From: Brachypterus glaber | Lineage: Eukaryota > Arthropoda > Insecta > Coleoptera > Kateretidae | Length of the DNA stretch: 64,000 nt | Direction of reading: 5' to 3' | Assembly: GCA_958510825.1 (NCBI GenBank) | Contig: OY294044.1 | Span: 47,270,626-47,334,625 of the forward strand | Shown here: positions 22,101 to 33,700 of the stretch, in pieces | Numbering within the stretch: position 1 is the stretch's first letter | How the letters are laid out: each line of letters begins with the position of its first letter | Program-made: the position numbers and the translations under genes | Notes under the pieces: model-generated | The model's input: only the letters and a program-made list of their open reading frames with translations | Told to the model about the DNA's origin: nothing | Databases searched by the model: none

Positions 22101-25100
22101 AATTAAGAAATCCACAGGCGATTTTTATTACAAATTTATTGTTATATGTATTCTAATTTTTTAAAAGTTTTACAAGGTGAAACAAGGGGGGGACTTGGCC
22201 AAGTGTGACGTCACATCAAAAATTTTATTGACCTACTTTTTTATTTAAAATAATATATTGAAAAACGGCAAACGTAAGCGCATGCGCAGTTTGGCACGGC
22301 ACGGCATAATGAGCATATAACCGCTCCTTAAAAGTTGAATATCTAAGACAGTCATGTCGGATTTTGATTCTTTGTACAATAAACTCTATAAAGCTTATGG
22401 TAAAGCGCATCCTGGGAAATCAAAACAAACTGTGCAAATTAAATAAATTGTGGCTTTACCTCAAAAAAGGAAAAACTTTTGTTGAAGATACGGAACGAGA
22501 AATCAAAAATTTGCAACAAGCCGCTACGAAAAACAAGGCAACATTGTTTCATTATGTTACATAAAGAACAGCATCTACAAGCAAAATTTCAGCAGTAACT
22601 GCTCTCTGCCACCTCAAGAACAAACATTTTTTTAAATAAAATTAGAGTGTGACGTCACATGTGGGGAGGGGGGGTCAAGACTTTGTAACAATGTGTGACA
22701 TGGGGGAGGGGGTCTAAAATCATCTAAAAACTTATTTGTAACGTATTTCATGGACGACCCCTAAGGTTCTAGCGCCGCGGGCTATTTTTTAAACAATTTG
22801 ATAGGCTGTTTTAATTTTGAAACCGTTTACCGATTTGAATTTGAACAATAATGTAAGAAAGCCCTAACGCCGCAGGGGAATTTTTTTAACTTTACGATTT
22901 TGAAGAGACGTATGTTCATTTTAAATAGTCTTACGATTAAAAATCTTAAGAAAACTCTATAGCTCTATTGCTATAGGCGATTTTTTTAAATAAATTTTAA
23001 GGTTATTCTTAATTTTAAAACAGTTTTACTGTAACAGTTTTACTGTTTTAAATTTAATAAAAAATCATAAAAAGCAGTTCACTTTAATTGTATCACAATT
23101 ATTGTAATACCATTTTTTTTTTCACAAAAATGTGAGAGAACCCTAGGGCCCTAACGCCATAGACGTAAATTAGTGGAATGTTGAAAGTCTCTTTTAATTT
23201 AAAAATGTATTGAAAACTTTTATAAAACGGTTAGAAAGCCCTATAAGGCGAAAGCCCTATAGGGCTATAGCGCCCAGGCGAAAATGTTTCGAATAATTTG
23301 TTAAACGCTTAAAAGTCTGTTCAAAGTTGTAAGGAATTAACTTTAGATTTCTGCTTTCACAATTTATTTTGGCCAAGGGACGGCGCCTTCCCTTCTAAAT
23401 CCGTCACTGAAGTACAATTTATGCTGTAAGGAACGCATTGGTTTCCTTAAAAAAGGCCATTATAATCTACCTAGGAGTTTTTCCCCCAAACTTTTTTTAC
23501 ATAGATTTTTTGACATGAACTTTTTTTCATATTATTGGAATTAGAATCACTCTTTAAAATTTTATACCTTATTTCTGAATCACCCTGTTTATAGCTTGCA
23601 GATAGAATTTTTTTATAACTAGTGTTCGTTGTATTTTTTAATTTTTTTTTGGAAATATGTTTCATTGTTTTCATGACAAATGGCAGTATTTTTATTAGAT
23701 AGTAGATAGCTGGATTAGGGTTATTTATATTAAAAAACGTTTTTTTACTAAAACTGCCGACGTTTCGTTGGCTTTATTCCAACTTCTTCAAAAGGAACAA
23801 GTAAGTTACGTTTTCTTCGTTAAAATATAACAATTAAGGATTGAAATAATAAATATATAATACATAATGGGTATTCGAAATACAAGAAAATAAACAAACA
23901 CGACTTGAAATTTCTTATCTACATATGTTTTGTCTGGGACATATTGGGACATATTGTATTCAGTGTGTGCCGTGCACCGAATGGTACCATAGGGACTGTG
24001 CCAACCTCACTATAGTGAGGTATATATAAAGCAAATTAATGAATACGGAAAAGATAAAAGCTTAAAATGGTCTTGTTCTATTTGTAAAGGCAGCCGAAGA
24101 AAATCTGTAAGTGAAAACGCAAGTCAATCACAAAAAGTTGAGACCATTGACATTGTTAAGCTTCTTCGAAGCGAATTTCAATCATTTAAGGATGAACTTA
24201 TTCAGATGCATAGAGAAGATATTAAAAAGTTAGATGAAAAGTTTGAGATCTTAAACAGAATTTATACTGAAAAGGTAGATATCAATAAAAAGCTGCAGAA
24301 TGATGTTGTGTGTTTGCAAAATAAACTTGAGGTTCTTACAAGTGATGAAGTTAAATCGTTAAATGATGAAATTAAATCCTTGAAAAATGAAAATAAGTCC
24401 TTATTAAATACAGTGAGTTATGAAGTCCAAGAACGTATAATTAGAAGTAATAATCTAATGGTCTATGATGTGGTAGAATCTAAATCTTCAGATTTAAATG
24501 TTAAAATTCAAGAGGACAAATGTGATGTTGAACAACTTTTATTAAAAGCAAGGATTAGTGCAAATAAGATCAAAAAGGTGAATAGGGTTGGATTGAAGGG
24601 AACTAAGCCTAGGCCAATAAAAGTCGTTATGTCTGATACAGACTCTGTCATCACGGCATTAAGATGTAAAGATTTAAAAAAGAAGATTTCTGCAGATCGT
24701 ACCAAATCCCAGCAAGATATGTTTAAATCGACTCTACATGAACTAAAGGAACGAGAAAAGAATGGTGAAACTGATCTACGCATCACTCACAAAAACGGTA
24801 TACCTACTATCACTAAAAATATACAGAAAAACGGAATTTAACCTCATTACAGGTCTACTTTCAAAATGTTAGTGGTATGCGTACAAAAATACAAGACTTC
24901 ATTTCAGCAGTTTTGTGTTCTTCATACAAAATTTTTATTATTACCGAAACATGGCTCAATGAGGATTTTTCTGAAGGGGAGGTTAAGGTTAAAGGTTTTG
25001 ATATATTTAGATCTGACAGAAATTCAAACACAAGCGTTTTTAAAAGAGGTGGTGGAGTACTCATAGCTTGCTCCAGTGACTTGAATGCAGAACTAATTGA

Positions 25101-27674
25101 ACCTTTGGATAACAATATTGAACAACTATTTGTTAGAATTTCCACAGGTAGTTCTAAATATATAATAGGTAGTTTGTATATACCTCCCAGATCCTCCCAA
25201 TCACTTTATGAAAAGCACTGTGAGTCGGTTGAGAGTTTAGCACTTGAATATCCGGATGATAAAATTATTATATATGGTGATTACAACTTGCCAGAGACTA
25301 ATTGGTTTAATGATGATCATGGTGTGTATGCCGTTCCGGAACCCGCTCCAGAATCTGGTGCCTTTTCTATTGTGTCTAGTTTTTCATATCTTAATTTATT
25401 CCAACTGAATACTATACCCAATTCCAGAAATGTATTTTTGGATCTTCTATTTAGTAACTGTGATAATTTAGTGGTACATTCTGCAGTTGATCCAATATTA
25501 CCAAATAGTATTAATCATACAGCATGTACTTTTGATATTATGTTTAATAGTGTTTATAGGTCAAAAGATACTTTAAAATATGAGGATTATTTAAAAACGC
25601 AGATTTTCATTCTTAAATGAGTATTTTTCAAATTTTAATTGGGACCAGATCTTTATCAGTAATGATGTTGAAAAAAATGTTAATATTTTTTACACTTTAG
25701 TAAATCAAACTATAGATCTATATGTACCTTTGAAATCATATAAAGTTTCTACATTTCCTTGTTGGTTTAATCAAGAATTAAAAAAACTTATTTCTGATAA
25801 AAAGATGGCCCACAAAAATTTTAGGGAATCCAAAAACTATGTAGATTATCTTTTATTTTCTGATTTAAGAAGACGCTGTAAAGATTTATCAATTAGTTGT
25901 TATCAAGGTTACATACATAGTATGAATAGTACTCTTATTGAAAACCCCCAAAAGTTTTGGAAATTTGTTAATGATAGAAGGAATTCTAATGTTCTCCCCT
26001 CTTCTATGTTCCTTAATGATAAGACGGCATCATCTGGTCAAGACACTGCAGACCTATTTGGTGAATTTTTCGCATCAGTTTACTCTAAGGAAGACATTGT
26101 TCATAATGTGGATGATAGTGTTGTAAACAGCACTATTGATTCACCTAATATTTCTGTTAAGCAAATCTTGGATAAACTGGAAAAGTTGCCAGGGAAGGTC
26201 TCATCTGGGCCAGATGGTGTACCTAACATTATTTTAAAAAACTGTGCTGATTCTTTAACTGAGCCCTTGTTTTTGTTATTTAATAGTTCTTTAAAATATC
26301 ATGTTTTTCCCAAAGTTTGGAAATCTGGTTATGTTATACCAATCCATAAATCTGGCAATAAAAAAGACATAAAGAACTATAGAGGAGTTTGCAATCAATC
26401 TAGCATACCCAAGCTATTTGATAGTTTAGTTTACGATTATTTAAATTGGCAATGCAAGGGTTTGATTATAAATCAGCAACATGGTTTTTGTAATTCAAGA
26501 TCTACTGCAACAAATCTTTTGATTTATCAGAAGTACATCCTTGATGCTTTTGAGAAGGGTCTTCAAGTAGAGGCCATATACTCTGATGTTACTAAAGCTT
26601 TTGATAGGGTAAATCATAAGTTATTGATAAAAAAATTGAGAAAATTAGGTTTTAGTGAGGGTTTCCTACGGTGGATGGAAAGCTTTTTAATAAACAGGAT
26701 TCAAATAGCCAGAATTGGTAAATTTAAATCTAAAGTAATCCACGTGTATTCTGGAGTCCCACAAGGGTCTCACTGTGCTCCGTTATTATTTCTGATTTTT
26801 ATTAATGACGTTGTTGATTGTTTTAAATACTGTGATTTTTTGTTATTTGCAGATGATCTTAAATTTTTCAGATATATTGCCTCCTATGAAGATATTAAAT
26901 TAATCCAAGATGATACGAACAGGTTTTATCTTTGGTCTGTACAAAATGGACTTACTTTAAATATATAAAAATGTAAGCATATTTCTTTCTTTAGACCTAC
27001 AAATAGAATCGATACTTCTTTTAATCTAAATGGTGACGTTTTGGAATATGTTGTTAGTATTAGTTAGTACTATACGTTGCTTATATATGTCACTTGTCAG
27101 ATCTAATTTAGAATACTGTTCAGTTGTCTGGTCTCCGTTTTACCAAAATAGTATTTATACACTTGAAAAAGTACAAAATAAGTTTTTAAGATATTGTGCT
27201 TATAAAATGAATGTTGTTATATTCGACCATGATTATACTTACATATTGGAAAAATTGAATTTACCAACTTTAAAGAAACGTAGGAAAATTTGTGATGTTT
27301 GTTTTTTCTATAAGCTTGTTAATAGTCAGTTAGACTGTCCTACTCTTCTTAATTTAATAAATATAAGGATTCCAAGGAATTACCTTAGAAATCTTAATTT
27401 GTTTTATGTGTCTAATGTACCGGGATGTAACTATTTGGCTAATTCGCCACTCAATCGTATGGTGAATTTGGTAAATGGTTATAATGTGGAAGTGTTTGGA
27501 GTGTCATATAATGGGATCAAATCTTATTTATGGCATTCTATAGTAAATTGATCCATGGTTGATTGTTATTATATATATATATATATATATATTATGTTTT
27601 TTTTTTTGTATACATTTTAATTTGTTAGATATTTTATTACTATTGTTGAACTTGTAATGGGGTTTCCGGTATAT

Positions 27675-27710
<36 letters not shown>

Positions 27711-30700
27711 GTTTATTTTCTTGTATTTCGAATACCCATTATGTATTATATATTTATTATTTCAATCCTTAATTGTTATATTTGAACGAAGAAAACTTAC
27801 TTGTGCCTTTTGAAGAAGTTGGAATAAAGCCAACGAAACTTCGGCAGTTTTAGTAAAAAAACGTCTTTTAATATAAATAACCCTAATCCAGCCATCTACT
27901 ATCTAATATTATTGTTGGGTTACCAAACCAAGCTTAAAAGTATTTTTATTGTTCCAGATTCCAGAAACAGATGCCATGATCCTAGATCTATCCATTGATC
28001 CAGCGGGATTGTATATGGCTGCAGTCAACAATAAAGGCAGATGTTACATATGGAATTTCGAGTATGGTAGTGCAAATACCCCCACAAAAATGATTCCCAA
28101 TCATAAATTTGATGCGCACCCCCGGCACGCATTGAAATGTAAATTTAGCCCTAATTCCGAGTAAGTACTATTAGGGTCCCTGAATTTTGAACTTATAAGT
28201 ACCTACTTAAGTCTAATTTTACAATACAATATTATATTATTACAATATTTTACGAACATTTAACCTTAAATGTGCATTAAAGTAACTCCATCGTGTCCCA
28301 TCTTACATTTTTATTATTGAAATTTAGTGCCTTTCCCATAGTGTATATTTTGGGCAGACTAACATCCCTACTCTTTCTCTACTCCTTAACATCCCTATTC
28401 CATAATGTCTACTCTACAACAACCCTACTCCATAACATCCCTACTCCATAACATCTCTACTCCCCAACAACTATACTCCGCACTATATGGGCTCGATTAG
28501 CCACTTGACATATCTCAAAAAAATATTTGTAATAGTAAGTCATTGTCAAATATGTATTTAGTGTACTCATTTATTAATACACGTTATGAGAAGGCGGGCA
28601 AACATACTATTAAAATAACACATTTGCGATTATTTTAGAATTTTACTTATAGACCAGAACTTTATAGGGAAAATATAACATATAGAAGAAGAGAGTTCCT
28701 TGTTCCGCGAACCACTCATTTATTATAAAGTGGCTAATTGAGTGCATATTTTGGGCAGACTAACATCCCTACTCTTAATTTATCTACTCCTTAACATCCC
28801 TATTCCATAACATCTCTATTCTACAACAACCCTACTCCATAAAATCCCTACTTCATAACATCTCTACTCCCCAACAACTATACTCCGCACTATATGGTCT
28901 CGATTAGCCACTTGACATAACTCAAAAATCTATTTGTAATAGTAAGTCATTGTCAAACATGTATTTAGTGTATTAATTACTCATTTATTAATACACGTTA
29001 TGAGAAGGCGGGCAAACATACTATTAAAATAACACATTTGCGATTATTTTAGAATTTTACGTATAGACCAAAACTTTCTAGGAAAAATATAACATATAGA
29101 AGAGAGTTCCTTTTTCCGCGAACCACTCATTTATTATAAAGTGGCTAATTGAGTGCATCTAGTGCGGAGTAGAGATGTTGGGGAGTAGAGATGTTATGAA
29201 GTAGGGATGTTACGGAGTAAGGTTGTTGTAGAGTAGGGATGTTATGGAGTAGGGAAGTTATGGAGTAGGGAAAATAAGAGTAGAGATGTTAGTCACCCCA
29301 TATTTTCTTTGCCAGTGGCGTTGACCCGGGTCTTACCTTATGCAGTCTGATTTTTATAGTATTGTGGAATATTGAAAAGTAACTAAGATACAGAATATGA
29401 TTGCTGTGGTTACTAGTAACGCCCACATAGGGATATGCCAAGTTTGTCTTCTACACTTGTACTCAAACATATCGGCCCAGCTAAAAAAATACACATTTTC
29501 AAATGCCAATAACTCCAAAACTATTCAATAGATTTATTCGATCTTTTTTTTTATTTTAAAGCTTGAACTTTTAGCTTTTACTTACTGGAATAAAAATCAT
29601 CAAAAATGTTTTATTTTTATACCGGCAGCAGTGAAAAGTACACAGCTATGTTTTTTACTGCACCTTTTGAAATGTGCATGGTTGTTTTCCACTGCATATT
29701 TTTTTCCAATTTTATTAATTGATTTTATAAAACAATTAAATGGAATCTCTTTAAAAATTTTAATTTTCCTTTTCTTGTTTAGGAGATATAAGGTTTTTTC
29801 TAAAAATTGACATTTTAGCAAATAACAAAAAAACTACGCATTGGATTTAATTGATTTTATTTTATTTGAAGCTTGGATCGTTAACTTTTATTTATTTTAT
29901 GGAAAAAACATGTTTAAACTGACTTATCATTGCATAAATAGTCGTTTTTTTCACCCAACCTTTTTTGTTGCAATTTAACCACAAAACCCAAATGCTTTCA
30001 AAAGTTCTAAAATATATTCTATATTATTGTTTGTTTTTTTTTATCATAACTTTTTTATTTAAGAGAAATTGAACTTTTTCGGAAAATAAAGACTTTTTGA
30101 TCAGGCCTAGTCCTTAAAATTTTATTTAATTTTATTTTTATTTAAATGGAAACAAGTCCCGAAGTAGCTGTCCAAGCGGTAGCTTTGCTACAAGAAGGAA
30201 ACAGTCAGTGGTATGTGGCTCATCAGCTTAACATTAGAGATGAGTGTTTCAACGATTCGAGGAGACATGTTCCTTAAGTCGCCGCCAAGGAGTTGTCAGC
30301 TTAATTGCCGGGCGGGACCGTCGCGACGCGTCGACTCAATGCTGTAAATTTAAAAACAGTTTCGAGAAACTAGAGTAGTAGCAGTGAGTAGGTCCACTGT
30401 TAGTGGAAGACTTTTTGAAAGAAAACTTTTCTCTCATAAGGCCGCAACTGCTAATTATCGTCGTGCCAGGTTGCACTTTGCAAGGGGATATCTACAATGG
30501 GACAGAAACCAATGGGCAAAGGTTTTGTTTGCGGATGAAACCAGGATATGTCTATTAGGTTTATCAATGTGCACTATAGTTATAACTGTATCCTTTAGTT
30601 ACATATCACGGAAACACAAGGAAGTACCAATGCCAGAGTTATTGGCGTTAACTAGGAATTTAGGTGAAGGTTAAAACTTAACTGCACATTAATAAACCCA

Positions 30701-33700
30701 CCCTAAACCGTGTAATGTTTAGTTAGTTTTACAGTATTGTTAAATCAAATTAAGTGTTAATTGTTATACTGTATATCATAATGTGGTTAAATTAATCACA
30801 TCAAAAAATAGTATTGTTTGTTAGACATACGTTTTTTTTGTGCGTTTATAATGTTTATTTAATAAAATTTAAAATTTGGTTATTTTTATTTTATTTGATA
30901 AAAATTCTGTTTGATAAAATTTAAAAAAGCAAAAAGTATCAAATAAAAATCATGGTCTAACCCCATTAATCTCTAGGTGATGCTAAAAATTCTTTTATAT
31001 AAATTTTATTAACAATTTTAAAAGTGATAGCGCTAATAACATAAAATAGTCCAATAAACTTATTACTTTACGCAAGGAAATTGTCACTTTTTCGTCATAG
31101 AAAGTTTTACCAAAAAAACATAATTTCTCCTAAATGAGAAGAGTATAATAAAAAATAAAAAGACGAATCAGTCACAATAAATTTGGCTATTAGAATAAGT
31201 TTTAAAACTTTTGGAAACATTTGAGTTTGTGGTTAAATTGCAACAAAAAAATGGGTAAAAAAAGTAATGAAAAGCCAGTTTTCACCATATACTTAAATTA
31301 AATAAATAAAAGTTAACGATACAAACTTTAAATAAAAAAAAAATCAATTAAATCCATTGTCTAAGTTTTTTATTTTCAAAAATGTCAATTTTTAGAAAAG
31401 GCCTGATATCTCCTAAACGCGAAAAGGAAAAATAATAAGTTAAAAAAGAGTTTACTTCTATTTAGTTGGTCTATAAAATCAATTAATAAAATTGTATGTC
31501 AAATAGTATATTAAAGTACTAGTTTCATAACATACGCAAGCGGCTCGTTTTCTAAACTTGCACTCGTGCGCTAATAACGTGTTATGAAACGAGTGATTTA
31601 TACAATTTTTTCTATTTTGCTCTAAAATTTAAAAAAACTTTTAAATTGATGACTGATAGGGATTTTTGTTTTGGATTGGCATTACAGTTTACACCATGTT
31701 TAAAATTCTAAGAACAAATGATATTTTGATATATTTTATAGTCATCTCTTCTCTTTTTTACTGCAATTAACCAAGCCACAATTTTAACATGGTAAAAATA
31801 ACCTAAACACAAACTTTTGTAGAAAATTCAACTTTAAAGCGACATTGACATTTGCACGGAAAACGTCAAGCGATAGGCCAGGTCTGTCGCCAACCCAAAA
31901 GAACAAAAAGTACAGATCTCTTATGGGCCTATAAGAACACGCAAAATGCGTGTGATTATGAGCTTATAAGAGTCGCAAAATAGAAAAATATATTTTTAAG
32001 GATATTTATCAAGACATATTTTTACAGTGGCGTATAAAAAGTAGACTTGTTTGTTAGACCTCGCATATTTTTAAACCTGTTCTTATTCTCCAGTCGAGGT
32101 TAATCATATTATTCTTCCATTCTGTTATACCAAACGGACTTTCAAATAAATAAAATTTATTTTCTTTCGAGTTATAGCAAAATTTAAAAATGAGTCTCTT
32201 TGAAAATTTGCGCTCATGCAATGGCTGCGTTCAATAGAAACAGCAAAACTCATCGAAAGCTGTCAAATCCCTACTGAACGCTATTATCAGTTTCGATTGA
32301 CAGATGTCGCTGAATCTTTCCTCATCAACGTTTTGAGATAATTAGTTTTGATTGATTTTATAAAAGCGCGGGAATGTACTTTTTGTGGGTGTTTCTAACC
32401 TCAAATGGTGGTTTTGACAAGTGACAGATATTAGCCGTTCAATAGTTTGCTAGCAAAACTTATCATTTGATGACTTTTGATTAGTTTTGCTGTTTCCATT
32501 GAACGCAGCCAATTTGCGATATCTAATGTCAAAACATAGTTACCAACTTACAAATAACAATTTTTCCAGATTTTTTGTCTCCATCCCTTTTCCTGGCAGA
32601 AAATGTCACATTAACCCCTTAACGCAATCACCCGAGTTAACTCGTTCACAGTAGGTTGGCTCTTTTCCGCTCACCCGAGTTAACTCGGGCGGACCTAGAA
32701 TGTAGAAAATAAGGTTTTATTTTTAAATTTTCTCAAAATTACTTGTTATTGCCCTTCAGTGTAGACTAAAAATTAAGACAAAAAAATAGGTGAAAAATTA
32801 ACCACTTTTCCCAAAGTGGTGCGTCAAGGGGTTAAGGCACTCTAGGCGTGCCTACTGACAAAATAAAAATTAATTCGCGATTTTAAATTAATAGATATGC
32901 AGCATATGAATATATTTTTATTTTTCCGTCATTTTAGATATTTAATTACAACATCAGCGGACGAAACAGCTGTAATATGGGATACAAAAGATTTTACAAA
33001 ACTGCACGTATTGAAACAAGAGTTACAAAGATGGGTTTGGGATGCAGCATTTAGTGCTGATTCACAATATGTCTTCACAGGTAATTTTATTGACTTTTTC
33101 AGCCCACAAAAAAAGTTCAATTACTATTAACCAGACTATATTTTTCTTACGCTTTTTTGGGCGCTGAAAATGAATTTTATAAGGAAAAAGCTCGCTGATC
33201 CCTAAAGTACCTCACTCCCTTCTTTTGTAAAAGTGGTTTCAGTCAGAGTTGTCTGAATTTTGGATATGTTATAGTTCTTGACATTGTGATCAAAAGTTAA
33301 TGAGGGCTTAATTACCAAACATCAATAATCTAGGTGCTAGAGCACTTAAAAAATCTCGAAAACCGCGGCGTACCGGTCTTATGAAAAAGTCTTTTTGATC
33401 CGATTTGACTGAATTTTGGATATGTAATAGTTCTTGACTTTCTGATCAAAAGTACCCGCTCCCAAAATTCAATAGTTTATGTGCTACATAATTTTGAAGG
33501 TCTCGAGCTTACTCGTTCAGTATTATTTTTCGCAATTTTTTGAAAAAGTTATGGGTCAAATTCGTTTTCATCACATGAAAATCCGCAAGAAAATCATAGT
33601 CTGGTTAATAGCAATTTTTTGTGGGCCTATAGCTATAGTTGAGAAAACTGGGGAGGCAAAACATCACACATTACATGTTTTACATTTAACGTTAAATTTA

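Noticed and set aside
23760..23800. Hammerhead-like core in the inverted repeats around the lst8 LINE (minus strand TTGAAGA, GTTGG/CCAAC stem, GAAAC)
   Set aside because: The invariant first C of CUGANGA is U in both copies, an extra A separates the core from stem II, and no closed stem III or stem I can be drawn. Unlike 6398-6442, it does not fit.
28380..28480. CRISPR-like array of short repeats (CCCTACTCCATAACATC)
   Set aside because: The spacing is irregular, there are no unique spacers, and this is a eukaryotic intron; the repeats are subterminal words of a transposon.
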